Below, one piece after another: positions 45,300-54,089 of a stretch of 64,000 bases of DNA. Where the stretch lies: the NCBI RefSeq assembly GCF_015500075.1, contig NZ_CP045496.1, positions 744,001-808,000 on the forward strand. Reading direction: 5' to 3'. Origin of the DNA: Mesorhizobium sp. INR15. Its GTDB lineage: Bacteria > Pseudomonadota > Alphaproteobacteria > Rhizobiales > Rhizobiaceae. The notes beneath the pieces were generated by a model. It was not told where the DNA came from. It made no database searches and saw only the letters and a list, made by a program, of their open reading frames with translations. Every line of letters starts with the position of its first letter. Positions within the stretch are counted from its first letter, which is position 1. Made by a program: the position numbers and the translations under genes.

Positions 45300-46244
45300 T
45301 CATTCAAACACGCAGCGCGGGAAGTAGAACGACACCACCCAGTTCGGCATGTCGACGATCTCGCTGATCCTGAGATCGCCGCAGACCGAGGCCAGCATGT
45401 AGGCTTCGACAGGGTCTATCTTGTAGCGGCCGGCGATGAGGTCGACCATCTGGGCGACGGCCTCTTTCGCGCCGCTCATCAGGTCGGGGCCGATGCCGGT
45501 GGTCACTTCGTAGCCCTTGGCGTCGAGGTGGCGGGTCACCGGGCCCGGCGTGGTGAAGCGCGGCGTCTTCAGCCTGGCGTCCTTGACCAGGTCGAGCTTC
45601 AACACGACGTCCATCGGGCTTTCGATTGCCGTGCCGCAGACCTCGCCGTCGCCTTGCGCGGCATGCGTGTCGCCGACGGAGAACAGCGCGCCCGCCACTT
45701 CCACCGGCAGGTAGAGCGTGGTGCCGGCGGCAAGGTCGCGGATGTCGAGATTGCCGCCGACGGGGCGCGGCGGCACCACCGAGTGGTGGCCCATTTCAGC
45801 CGGCGCATTGCCGATGGTGCCGGCGAAGGGCTTCAGCGGCACGCGGGCATTTTTGCCGAACAGCGCCGGCTCCAGCGAAGCTGCGTCATACTTCCAGATG
45901 TTCAGCGCCGGCTCTTTGAAATCGTCGGCAAGCAGGCCAAAACCGGGAATGTTCGCCGTCCAGCCGAAGCCGGACGGTTTGAACATCTCGATCGTCACCT
46001 TCAGCGCGTCGCCGGGCTCGGCACCGTCAACGAAGATCGGCCCGGTCGTAGGGTTGATCTGGGCGAAGTCGAGCTTGGCGATATCGGCGACGGTGCTGGC
46101 GGGCGTCAGCTGGCCGCCGGACGAATCCAGGCACTGGAACTCGATGGTCGAGCCGGGCGCCACCGTCTGCGCCGGGACAAAGGAATTGTCCCAGCCGAAA
46201 TGGTGATGGCGCCCGTGGATGGTGTAGTCGCAGTTATTGCACAT
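45300..46244 (-). CDS. Acetamidase/formamidase family protein
   Basis: The 314-residue protein matches the FmdA/AmdA family: GRHHHFGWDNSFVPA at the start, FVDGAEPGDALKVTIEMF, and GDTHAAQGDGEVCGTAIESP with the conserved acidic and histidine residues. These enzymes hydrolyse formamide, acetamide or similar short amides to the acid and ammonia and are unrelated to the amidase-signature fold. It overlaps the binding-protein gene by 11 bp. With AmiC/AmiR at the head of the operon, it is likely the amidase this system is built to supply. No signal peptide, so it acts in the cytosol. Confidence 0.88.
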   Translation of the reverse strand: MCNNCDYTIHGRHHHFGWDNSFVPAQTVAPGSTIEFQCLDSSGGQLTPASTVADIAKLDFAQINPTTGPIFVDGAEPGDALKVTIEMFKPSGFGWTANIPGFGLLADDFKEPALNIWKYDAASLEPALFGKNARVPLKPFAGTIGNAPAEMGHHSVVPPRPVGGNLDIRDLAAGTTLYLPVEVAGALFSVGDTHAAQGDGEVCGTAIESPMDVVLKLDLVKDARLKTPRFTTPGPVTRHLDAKGYEVTTGIGPDLMSGAKEAVAQMVDLIAGRYKIDPVEAYMLASVCGDLRISEIVDMPNWVVSFYFPRCVFE

Positions 46245-47865
46245 CTTTTACATACACATTGTCGTAGTTGATGGGGATATGGACCGGGTCGACATAGAGG
46301 TTGTCGGCGCCGCCCATGCGGGCCGATTTCATGGTGAAGCGCTGCTCGTTGAAGACCGGCGCCCAGGGCGCGTCTTCCATCACCTTGCCGTAGATGGCGC
46401 TCCACATCTTGTCGCGTTCGACCGCCTTGGCCGGATCGACCACCGAGTCGGCTTCCGCTGCCTTGGCGTCGAGGTCCTTGTTGCAGTACCACGACCAGTT
46501 CCAGCCGCCGGGCACCGCACCGGCGCAGCCGAGGATCGGGCCGTAGAAGTTCGACGGATCGGGGAAGTCGGCGATCCAGGCCATGCCGCCCGACCAGATC
46601 ATCGGCGCGCCGGCCTTGTCGCCACCGGCGGCAATGACGTTGGCCTGGGCCAGCGACTGGATGCTGGCCTTGATGCCGATTGCCGCCAAGTCCTGCTGGA
46701 TTGCCTGCGCGATACGCGGGTTGGGATCGGTATTCATGGCGAACAGCTGCGTTTCGAAACCATCGGGATGGCCAGCCTCGGCAAGCAGTGCCTTGGCCTT
46801 GGCGACGTCATAGGGATAGCCCTTGTATTCCTTGTCGTAGCCCGGCATCGACGGCGGCAGCGGCTGGTTGGCCGGCACCGCGCGGTTGTTGATGATCTGG
46901 ACGACGCGCGCCTTGTTGATGGCCATGTTGACGGCCTGGCGCACCTTCACATTGTCGAACGGCGCCATGGTGGTGTTCATGGTGACATAGCCGGTGTGCA
47001 ACTGGCCGCCTTCGACCACCAGCGCCTTCTGCGCGGGATCCGCCATCACTTCCTGGAATTTAGCCGGCGGAATGCCGTCGCCGGGCACGTCGATCTCGCC
47101 CTTCTGCAGGCGCAGCAGCGCCACGATCGGCTCCTGGCCGATCTCGAAGGTGATCTTGTCGAGATGCGGCAGGCCCTTGTGCCAATAGTCGGCGTTGCGC
47201 TCGAAGACGATGCGCTGGCCGAGCGTCCACTCCGCCAGCTTGAAGGCGCCGGTGCCGACCGGATGCTTGCCGAAATCGACGCCGTATTTCTCGACCTCTT
47301 CCTTCGGCACGACATGCGAGAAGTTGATGGCCATGACATGCAGGAACGTGGCGTCGGGGCGGGTCAGCTCGAACTTGACCGTGTAGGGGTCGACGACGGT
47401 GATGCCGGAGAGGCTTTCGGCCTTGCCGGCCGCGACTTCGTCATAGCCCTTGATCGAACCGAAGAAGCCGGCGCCAGGGCTCTGCGTCTTCGGGTTGGTG
47501 ACGCGGTCCAGCGAGTATTTCACGTCGTCGGCGGTCATCTCGCGGCCGTTGTGGAATTTCACGCCATGGCGCAGCTTGAAGGTGAAGGTCTTGCCGTCGG
47601 GCGAGATGTCGTAGCTCTCGGCGAGGTCGGGCTTGAGGTTGGTGGTGCCCGGCTCATAGTCCATCAGGCCGTCGAACAGGCTCTTGATCATCGACCAGTT
47701 CTGCCAGTCATAGCCTATCGCCGGATCGAGCGTCGCGACATCATCCTTGTAGGTGATGGTGATGGCGCCGCCCTGCTTGATGGTGTCCTCGGCGCGGGCG
47801 CTGGTCATGCCGAGCATCAGCGCCAGCGCCGATGCCGCCACGGTGGAAGCGAGAAACTTTTTCAT
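46234..47865 (-). CDS. Dipeptide/oligopeptide-type ABC binding protein (SBP_bac_5)
   Basis: The 543-residue protein has a signal peptide (MKKFLASTVAASALALMLG, cleavage after ARA near residue 27) and the family-5 layout: VATLDPAIGYDWQNWSMIKSLFDGLMDYE, FKLRHGVKFHNGREMTADDVKYSL and TVKFELTRPDATFLHVMA. It should deliver a peptide-like or amide-like molecule to the Dpp permeases. The ATG at 47865 gives the signal peptide; the open frame before it is shadow of the permease gene. It lies 34 bp after the DppB stop. Confidence 0.9.
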   Translation of the reverse strand: MKKFLASTVAASALALMLGMTSARAEDTIKQGGAITITYKDDVATLDPAIGYDWQNWSMIKSLFDGLMDYEPGTTNLKPDLAESYDISPDGKTFTFKLRHGVKFHNGREMTADDVKYSLDRVTNPKTQSPGAGFFGSIKGYDEVAAGKAESLSGITVVDPYTVKFELTRPDATFLHVMAINFSHVVPKEEVEKYGVDFGKHPVGTGAFKLAEWTLGQRIVFERNADYWHKGLPHLDKITFEIGQEPIVALLRLQKGEIDVPGDGIPPAKFQEVMADPAQKALVVEGGQLHTGYVTMNTTMAPFDNVKVRQAVNMAINKARVVQIINNRAVPANQPLPPSMPGYDKEYKGYPYDVAKAKALLAEAGHPDGFETQLFAMNTDPNPRIAQAIQQDLAAIGIKASIQSLAQANVIAAGGDKAGAPMIWSGGMAWIADFPDPSNFYGPILGCAGAVPGGWNWSWYCNKDLDAKAAEADSVVDPAKAVERDKMWSAIYGKVMEDAPWAPVFNEQRFTMKSARMGGADNLYVDPVHIPINYDNVYVKDVQ

Positions 47866-47899
47866 TTTTATGTTCCCTTTCTCTGTTCGTTTTCTGGTT

Positions 47900-48820
47900 T
47901 CATCTGAGCTTGATGCGGGGATCGATGAACGGCGCGATGATGTCGGCGAGCAGGTTGCCGAGCACGATGGCGAAGGCCGACACCAAGGTGACGCCCATGA
48001 TGATCGGGATGTCGACGCGCTGGATGGCCTGCCAGGCGAGCTGGCCGATGCCGGGCCAGCCGAACACGCTTTCGACCACGACAATGCCGCCCATGAAGAT
48101 GCCGATGTCGATGCCGATCATGGCAACGATCGGCAGGATGGCGTTGGGCAAGGCGTGGCGGAAGATGATGGAGCCGCGCGCCAGGCCCTTGGCGCGGGCG
48201 GTGCGGACGTAATCCTGGCGCAGCACGTCGATCATCGACGAGCGCATCATGCGCGCGTACCAGCCGGCGCCAAGGATGCCCATGGTGAGTGACGGCAGCA
48301 CGAGATGGTGCCAGGTGCCGTAGCCGCCAATCGGAAACCAGCTGAGCCGGACCGCGAAGACATAGAGCAGCAGAAGGCCGACGACGAATTGCGGCGCCGA
48401 GACGCCGACGAAGGAAGCGACCATCAGCGTCTGGTCGGTGGCGGTGCCGCGCTTGACGGCGGCGATCAGCCCCATGCTGAGCCCGATCGCCAGCTCGCAG
48501 AAAATGGCGCCGACCATCAACAGCAGGCTCGCCGGCAGGCGCGAGACGATGAGCTCGGTGACCTCGGAGCGCTGGATGTAGGAACGGCCGAGATCGCCGC
48601 TGACCAGTTTTGTCAGGTAGTGCCAGTACTGGACGACAAAAGGTTGGTCGAGGCCGAGTTGCTGGCGAATGTTTTCCACCGTCTGCGGCGTGGCGCTGCG
48701 GCCGGCGATCTGGCGCACCGGGTCGGCGGGCAAGAGATACAGCAGCGCGAAAGTGATCAGCGAGACGCCGAGCAGGATGAGAGCCGACTGGATGAGGCGG
48801 CGGCCGAGATAGGCGATCAT
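47900..48820 (-). CDS. Dipeptide-type ABC transporter permease (DppB-like)
   Basis: The 306-residue membrane protein starts MIAYLGRRLIQSALILLGVSLITFALLYLL, as DppB proteins do, and has the EAA-like loop DVLRQDYVRTARAKGLARGSIIFRHALPNAILP. The ATG at 48820 overlaps the DppC stop by 4 bp. Six spans are expected. It pairs with the DppC-like permease. Confidence 0.92.
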   Translation of the reverse strand: MIAYLGRRLIQSALILLGVSLITFALLYLLPADPVRQIAGRSATPQTVENIRQQLGLDQPFVVQYWHYLTKLVSGDLGRSYIQRSEVTELIVSRLPASLLLMVGAIFCELAIGLSMGLIAAVKRGTATDQTLMVASFVGVSAPQFVVGLLLLYVFAVRLSWFPIGGYGTWHHLVLPSLTMGILGAGWYARMMRSSMIDVLRQDYVRTARAKGLARGSIIFRHALPNAILPIVAMIGIDIGIFMGGIVVVESVFGWPGIGQLAWQAIQRVDIPIIMGVTLVSAFAIVLGNLLADIIAPFIDPRIKLR

Positions 48821-49725
48821 GCGCGGCCCCTTTGCGTCGGGTCGAGAATGTCGCGCAGCGCGTCGCCGATCAGGTTGAAGGCCAGCGCCAGCGCCAGGAT
48901 CGCCGCACCGGGGAAGAACACCAGCCAGGGTGCTGCCTGGAAATAGGTCTGGTTCTCGAAAATGATGTTGCCCCAGGATGCGGTCGGCGGCTGCACGCCG
49001 ATGCCGAGGAAGGAGAGCGTCGCTTCGAGCAGCACCGTGGTCGAGATGCCGAGCGTGCCCCAGACGATGATGGTCGGCAGGAGATGCGGCAGGATGTGGC
49101 GAAACAGGATGCGCGGCGCGCTCGCGCCAATGGTGCGCTCGGCGTCGATGAATTCGCGTTCGGCCAGCGAAGAGGTCTCGGTGTAGATGACGCGCGCCGT
49201 CTGCACCCAGTTGACCAGAGCAATGACCATGGCAACGATCCACAGGCTGGGCTGGAACACCGCCGCCAGGCAGATGGCCAGCAGCAGCGCGGGAAATGCC
49301 ATCATCAGGTCGGTGAAGCGCATCAGGGCGCTGCCTATCCAGCCGCGGAAATAGCCGGCGGTGACGCCGACCAGCGTGCCGATGAAGAGCGCCACGCCGT
49401 TGGCGACGATGCCGATGATCAGCGAGGTGCGCGCGCCGTAGAGAATGCGGGTCAGGAGATCGCGGCCAAGCAGGTCGGTGCCGAGCCAGAATTTCGCGCT
49501 CGGCGGCAAGGGCGAACCCTCGATGGTCAGGCCGTCGAACATCTGCTCATAGGGATCGTAGCCGGTCAGCCAGGGCGCCAGGATGGCGCCGCCAACGACG
49601 ATGGCGACGATGACCAGGCCAAGCAGCGCCAGCCGGCGCTTGATCAGCCGGCGCCAGACGCCGGCGCGCGGCTTGGCCGGCATGCGCCCGGCGACGCTGA
49701 GATCAGGCGCGATGGGACTGGTCAT
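48817..49725 (-). CDS. Dipeptide-type ABC transporter permease (DppC-like)
   Basis: The 302-residue membrane protein has the N-terminal OppC extension, then PPSAKFWLGTDLLGRDLLTRILYGARTSLIIGI and the EAA loop REFIDAERTIGASAPRILFRHILPHLLPTIIVWG. Its ATG lies 23 bp inside the end of the AmiR-like gene, so translation is coupled to the regulator. It forms the importer channel together with DppB. Confidence 0.92.
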   Translation of the reverse strand: MTSPIAPDLSVAGRMPAKPRAGVWRRLIKRRLALLGLVIVAIVVGGAILAPWLTGYDPYEQMFDGLTIEGSPLPPSAKFWLGTDLLGRDLLTRILYGARTSLIIGIVANGVALFIGTLVGVTAGYFRGWIGSALMRFTDLMMAFPALLLAICLAAVFQPSLWIVAMVIALVNWVQTARVIYTETSSLAEREFIDAERTIGASAPRILFRHILPHLLPTIIVWGTLGISTTVLLEATLSFLGIGVQPPTASWGNIIFENQTYFQAAPWLVFFPGAAILALALAFNLIGDALRDILDPTQRGRA

Positions 49726-50320
49726 CGCCGCTCTCTTCCTCGGTCTTGGCTTCCTCGGTCATCGCGACGATCCGGCGCGCGGCCTCCTCGACGCTGATCT
49801 GCCAGCTCATCGCCAGCGAACGCAGCTGCGCATAGGCGCGGTCGTCGTCGCTGCCTTTCGACAGCGCCGACACCGCGCGCACGATGGTCTGGCGCTCGGC
49901 GACGCGGTGGCGCAGGGAGGCAATCTCGCTCGCCTGATGCTTGCGCGCCTCGAAACTCTGCCGCGCGATCAACAGCGCGCTGTAGACACCAGCGGTACCG
50001 ACCGGCTTCAGCAGCTGCGCATCGGCCTTGTGCGACAGCGCCCATTCGATGCGGCCGGGCGCCTCGGAACCGATCAGCGCCACCAGCGGCATCGGCGCCT
50101 CGCCCGCCTTCCAGGGGAATTGCTCGTCGAAGCCGAGATCGGCGTCGAAAAAGACGAAATCGGCGGCCAGCGCCTCCGGCGGCAGTTCCGGCCAGCAATC
50201 CACCGTGATCAGGCCGATGGCCGACAATTGCCTGGTGATCGCCTGCACCGTCGGGTGCGGGCGATGCAGGATAAAGGCCCTGGCGCCACCAAGATTGGGG
50301 ATGCGCGGGGTTCTGGTCAC
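49703..50320 (-). CDS. amiR: AmiR-like ANTAR-domain antitermination regulator
   Basis: The 205-residue protein has an N-terminal response-regulator-like domain (ARAFILHRPHPTVQAITRQL, FVFFDADLGFDEQFPWK) and a C-terminal coiled-coil/ANTAR segment (RHRVAERQTIVRAVSALSKGSDDDRAYAQLRSLAMSWQISVEEAARRIV). This is AmiR, which binds RNA and lets transcription read past a leader terminator when an amide frees it from AmiC. The GTG start (50320) overlaps the AmiC-like stop by 4 bp, as in an amiC-amiR pair. Sequence further upstream in the frame is shadow. Confidence 0.8.
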   Translation of the reverse strand: MTRTPRIPNLGGARAFILHRPHPTVQAITRQLSAIGLITVDCWPELPPEALAADFVFFDADLGFDEQFPWKAGEAPMPLVALIGSEAPGRIEWALSHKADAQLLKPVGTAGVYSALLIARQSFEARKHQASEIASLRHRVAERQTIVRAVSALSKGSDDDRAYAQLRSLAMSWQISVEEAARRIVAMTEEAKTEEESGDDQSHRA

Positions 50321-51411
50321 GACACTACCCGCAGGCGCGGCCGGCCAAATGTCCGGGCGGGATCGTAGCGCGACAGATAGGGGTCCGGCGCGACCTCGTC
50401 CTCGCGGCTGACAACCTCGAAGAAGCCGTCGGCGATCCGCCCGATGATGACCGGCAGCGTCGCGTGCTGGGTGCGGGCGTCGATGGCGATCGGCCCGAGC
50501 CGGGTGGAGAAGCGCCGTTCTGCGAAGGTCTTGGAAAATTCCGCTGGGCCGGCATCGGGATCGCGGGACAGCACATCGGCCATGACCTGCACGGAGGCAT
50601 AGGCGGAGGCCTCGAAGGACGAGGCAAACGCCGCCGGCCTCGGTGCGAAATAGGGCCCGACCGAGAGATGCCCATTGCCCGACGCGCCAATCGCCGGCAG
50701 CTCGCCTTCGGTCAGGTTGCACGAGATGACGGGGCAGGATTCAGGGCTGAAGGCCGAATCCTCAGCGGCCAGATCGCGGTACGCGGCGAGGAAGGCGTAG
50801 GACGAGGTGCCTATCAGGTTGTTGAGGACAAAGCTTGGGCGCGTGGCCCTGATTTCGGCGATCAGCCGCGACACGTCGGTCTCGCCGATGCGCAGATAGC
50901 GCTCGCCCAGGACGTTGCCGCCGGCGTCGGCGATCAGGTCGCGCGCCACGCGGTTCATCTCCCAGCCCCAGATGTAGTTCGAGCCGAGCAGGAAGCCGTT
51001 GGCGCCGAAGCGCGGCACGACATGCGCCATCAGCGGCACCAGATGCTGGTTGGGGCAGGCGTGCATGTAGACGACATGCTCGTTGGCCTCGAAGCCTTCA
51101 TACGGGCAGGCATACCAGAGCATGCCGCCGGCCTTCTCCAGGACGGGGATCGTCTCCTTGCGGCTCCAGGAGGTGACGCAGCCGACCACATGGCGGGCGC
51201 TGCTGGTCTTGAAAATATCCTCGCACAGCGTGGCGTAGCGATCGGCGTTGCTTTGCGGGTCGCGTTCCACCGGCACCAGTTCGATGCCGGAGCCGCGATC
51301 GGCGTTGATGTCGGCGATGGCGCGCATCGCGCCCATGCGGCACGCGTCGGAGACAAGCTGGTAGCTGCCCGAGCGCGAATAGAGGATGCCGATTTCGATG
51401 CGCCGTTTCAA
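50317..51411 (-). CDS. amiC: AmiC-like amide sensor (negative regulator of AmiR)
   Basis: The 364-residue protein is of the AmiC type: KRRIEIGILYSRSGSYQLVSDACRMGAMRAI, GGMLWYACPYEGFEANEHVVYMHACPNQHLVPLM and the region GSNYIWGWEMNRV, where AmiC places its amide-pocket Trp/Tyr residues. It lacks a signal peptide and should hold AmiR inactive until an amide binds. A TTG at 51411, preceded by GGGGAC, is the likely start; a more distal ATG frame start at 51492 adds 27 residues. Next gene amiR overlaps it by 4 bp, so the whole operon is controlled by amide availability. Confidence 0.8.
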   Translation of the reverse strand: MKRRIEIGILYSRSGSYQLVSDACRMGAMRAIADINADRGSGIELVPVERDPQSNADRYATLCEDIFKTSSARHVVGCVTSWSRKETIPVLEKAGGMLWYACPYEGFEANEHVVYMHACPNQHLVPLMAHVVPRFGANGFLLGSNYIWGWEMNRVARDLIADAGGNVLGERYLRIGETDVSRLIAEIRATRPSFVLNNLIGTSSYAFLAAYRDLAAEDSAFSPESCPVISCNLTEGELPAIGASGNGHLSVGPYFAPRPAAFASSFEASAYASVQVMADVLSRDPDAGPAEFSKTFAERRFSTRLGPIAIDARTQHATLPVIIGRIADGFFEVVSREDEVAPDPYLSRYDPARTFGRPRLRVVS

Positions 51412-51424
51412 ACAGGTCCCCAAA

Positions 51425-51475
51425 ATGACAATGCCCCGCAGCCACGCCGACAGGGCGAGGCATACGAGGCATTCT
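51425..51475 (-). promoter_or_regulatory. Possible leader hairpin for AmiR antitermination
   Basis: AATGCC and GGCATT (51468-51473 and 51430-51435 read on the minus strand) can pair across a 32-nt GC-rich loop, followed by CATTTT in the direction of transcription. It lies just before the AmiC-like start. The T-run is short and no hexaloop pair typical of ANTAR targets was confirmed. Confidence 0.25.
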
Positions 51476-51570
51476 TGCCGCCCGGCGATCAAGGCCGGTA
51501 TTTTCCAGAATTCGCCTGTTAGCCTATTCGGAACCTCCGGTCAGTCAAGCGGGAAAGTGTTGCGCCGGCA

Positions 51571-52443
51571 TCAGCCCCGCCGCAATTGCTTGCGCCGCCA
51601 TGCCGCCGGCGCCTCGCCGGCCCTAGCCCGGAAGAAGCGCGAGAAGTAGGCCGGGTCATCGAAGCCGATCTCGTAGGCGATGTCCTCGACGGTGCGCACG
51701 GTAAACAGCAGAAGCCGCCGCGCCTCAAGCAGCCGGCGCTCGCTGACGATCCGCTTGACGCCGGCGCCCAGCACCTCGCGAGCCGCCTTGTCAAGAAGAT
51801 GCGGCGTGCTGCCCAATGCCTCGACATAGCGGTCGACCGGCCAGTTCTCGCGGAAATGCGCATCGACAAGGCGGCGCAGCTGCTGTGCCAGCGAGGCGCT
51901 CGCGGACGAGGATGCAAGCGCTGTCGCCTCGGGGCTGAGGCGCGCGATGTAGGACAGCGCAACGGCGATCAGCGCCGGCAGCGTCCTGTCATTGCCGGCC
52001 TGCGCCTCGGCATATTCGGCGCCGATCATGTCCAGCACGGCGGCCAGCCGTGCCCATGCGGCATGCTGGGGGTGACCGTCGACAAAGACCGGCCTGTCCA
52101 GCGGCAACAGGCTGTGACCGGCGATGGCGGCCAAGGCGTCATCCGCGATCGAGACCACGATGGCGTCCGTATCCGGCCCGATCGAGAAACCATGCACGAC
52201 ATTGCTCGGCACGAAGCTGACCGCCGGCGCCGAAAAGTCCCAGGACCGATCCTCGACACGGTAGGTGCCGGAGCCGCTGGTCCAATATGTGATCTGACCC
52301 ATCTGCGGGTGCTTGTGCGCAGCGACCTGACCACGATGAATGTTGCTGCGCGCTTGCACTGTCTCGACATGCAGGAAGCCGACATCGAGCGGCTTGACCG
52401 GCTCGCCGTAGACGAAGAAATCAGGAATGGCTTTCTGGGTCAT
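51571..52443 (-). CDS. hpaA: AraC family regulator of 4-hydroxyphenylacetate catabolism (HpaA-like)
   Basis: The 290-residue protein has an N-terminal cupin sensor (IPDFFVYGEPVKPLDVGFLHVETVQARS, HKHPQMGQITYWTSGSGTYRVED) and a C-terminal AraC double helix-turn-helix (VDRYVEALGSTPHLLDKAAREVLG ... TVEDIAYEIGFDDPAYFSRFFRARAGEAPAAWR). This fits HpaA, the activator of hpaBC that responds to 4-hydroxyphenylacetate. The ATG at 52443 is preferred because the longer frame (to 52521) would leave almost no promoter before hpaB, which is transcribed divergently. Confidence 0.8.
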   Translation of the reverse strand: MTQKAIPDFFVYGEPVKPLDVGFLHVETVQARSNIHRGQVAAHKHPQMGQITYWTSGSGTYRVEDRSWDFSAPAVSFVPSNVVHGFSIGPDTDAIVVSIADDALAAIAGHSLLPLDRPVFVDGHPQHAAWARLAAVLDMIGAEYAEAQAGNDRTLPALIAVALSYIARLSPEATALASSSASASLAQQLRRLVDAHFRENWPVDRYVEALGSTPHLLDKAAREVLGAGVKRIVSERRLLEARRLLLFTVRTVEDIAYEIGFDDPAYFSRFFRARAGEAPAAWRRKQLRRG

Positions 52444-52461
52444 GGCGCCGGAAAAAGTCCA

Positions 52462-52491
52462 ATCGGTTTTGCCATTCCGTCCATAACCGAT
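52462..52491. promoter_or_regulatory. Inverted repeat in the hpaA-hpaB promoter region
   Basis: ATCGGTT and AACCGAT are exact reverse complements separated by 16 bp, in the 95 bp between the divergent hpaA and hpaB starts. This is a candidate HpaA-binding site. Confidence 0.35.
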
Positions 52492-52538
52492 CGCTGGCGC
52501 CGGCGCTAGGGTGTGCATCATCCAAGAGGAGGATCATC

Positions 52539-54083
52539 ATGCGGTCAGAAGACTTTCGCGCCGACAAGGCGCGTCCATTTACCGGGGCCGAATACTTGGA
52601 GAGCCTGCGCGACGGCCGCGAGGTCTACATCAATGGCGAACGCATCGCCGATGTCACCACGCACCCGTCAATGCGCAACTCGGCGCGTTCGCTGGCACGG
52701 CTCTACGACGCGCTGCATGACCCGAAACGACAGCAGGCGCTGACCTCGCCGACCGACACCGGCTCAGGCGGCTACACCCACAAATACTTCCGCGTCGCCA
52801 AATCCTCCGCCGAACTCGCCACCCAGCAGACGGCGATCGCCGAGTGGTCCCGCATGTCCTATGGCTGGATGGGCCGCACGCCCGACTACAAGGCCGCGCT
52901 GATGAACACGCTCGGCGCCAATGCCGACTGGTACGGCCCGTTCAAGGACAACGCGCTGTCCTGGCACAAGCGGGCGCAGGAATCCGTCCTGTTCATGAAC
53001 CATGCCATCGTCAACCCGCCGATCGACCGTCACAAGCCGGCGGAACAGGTGAAGGATGTTTTCGTCCACATCACCAAGGAAACCGACGCCGGCATCTATG
53101 TCTCCGGCGCCAAGGTGGTGGCAACGTCGTCGGCGCTCACCCACTACAATTTCTTGGCGCAAAGCTCGGCGACGGTGACCGAAGACCCTTCGCTATCGGT
53201 GATGTTCATCGTGCCGATGAACGCGCCGGGCATAAAGATGTTCTGCCGCGTCTCCTACGAGCAGACGGCCAACACGGTTGCCGCGCCTTTCGACTACCCC
53301 CTGTCGTCGCGTTTCGATGAAAACGACGCGATCCTGGTGCTCGACAATGTCTTCATCCCCTGGGAGGACGTGCTGGTGCTGCGCGATGCGCAGAAGATCC
53401 TTTCCTTTCATCCGGCGTCCGGCTTCATGCACGGCTATTGCTTCCAGGGCTGCACGCGTTTTGCCGTCAAGCTGGATTTCCTTGCCGGCCTGCTGGCCAA
53501 GGCGCTCCGCGCCACCGGCGGCGATGCCTTCCGCGGCAACCAGGCGGCGCTGGGCGAGGTCATTGCGCTCAGGCACATGTTCTGGAGTTTCTCCAACGCC
53601 ATGGCCTACAACCCGATCCCGTGGGCCAATGGCGCGGTTCTGCCCAACCTGGAAGCCGCGCTCGCCTACCGCACCTTCATGTCAGAGGCCTATCCGCGCG
53701 TCATCGACACGGTGCGCCGGGTCATCGCGTCCGGGCTGATCTACTTGCCGTCGTCGGTGCGCGACTTCAACAATCCCGAGATCGACAAATACCTCGCCCA
53801 GTATGTGCGTGGCTCCGACGACATGGGCCATGTCGAGCGCATCAAGATCATGAAGCTGCTCTGGGATGCGACCGGCACTGAATTCGGCGGCCGCCACGCG
53901 CTCTACGAGCTCAACTATGCCGGTGCGCCGGAGGAGGTGCGGCTGCAGGTGCTGAAAGGCGCCGAACGCGGCGGACGGCTGAAGGCGATGGAAGAACTGG
54001 TCGACACCTGCATGGCCGATTATGACGAGAACGGCTGGACGGGAGATACCTGGCTCAACCCGCTCGCTTCAACAGCGGGGTGA
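52539..54083 (+). CDS. hpaB: 4-hydroxyphenylacetate 3-monooxygenase, oxygenase component
   Basis: The 514-residue FAD-dependent two-component hydroxylase has the HpaB layout: FRADKARPFTGAEYLESLRDGREVYINGERI, SYGWMGRTPDYKAALMNTLGANADWYGPF, and the late HALYELNYAGAPEEVRLQVLKGA. It hydroxylates 4-hydroxyphenylacetate to 3,4-dihydroxyphenylacetate with reduced FAD supplied by HpaC, encoded 6 bp on. AGAGGAGG lies 7 bp before the ATG. Its divergent neighbour is the AraC regulator HpaA. Confidence 0.93.
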   Translation: MRSEDFRADKARPFTGAEYLESLRDGREVYINGERIADVTTHPSMRNSARSLARLYDALHDPKRQQALTSPTDTGSGGYTHKYFRVAKSSAELATQQTAIAEWSRMSYGWMGRTPDYKAALMNTLGANADWYGPFKDNALSWHKRAQESVLFMNHAIVNPPIDRHKPAEQVKDVFVHITKETDAGIYVSGAKVVATSSALTHYNFLAQSSATVTEDPSLSVMFIVPMNAPGIKMFCRVSYEQTANTVAAPFDYPLSSRFDENDAILVLDNVFIPWEDVLVLRDAQKILSFHPASGFMHGYCFQGCTRFAVKLDFLAGLLAKALRATGGDAFRGNQAALGEVIALRHMFWSFSNAMAYNPIPWANGAVLPNLEAALAYRTFMSEAYPRVIDTVRRVIASGLIYLPSSVRDFNNPEIDKYLAQYVRGSDDMGHVERIKIMKLLWDATGTEFGGRHALYELNYAGAPEEVRLQVLKGAERGGRLKAMEELVDTCMADYDENGWTGDTWLNPLASTAG

Positions 54084-54089
54084 CGTCCG

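Noticed and set aside
46237..47907. Plus-strand open frame of 556 codons
   Set aside because: It is the complement of the family-5 binding-protein gene and carries no recognisable domain.
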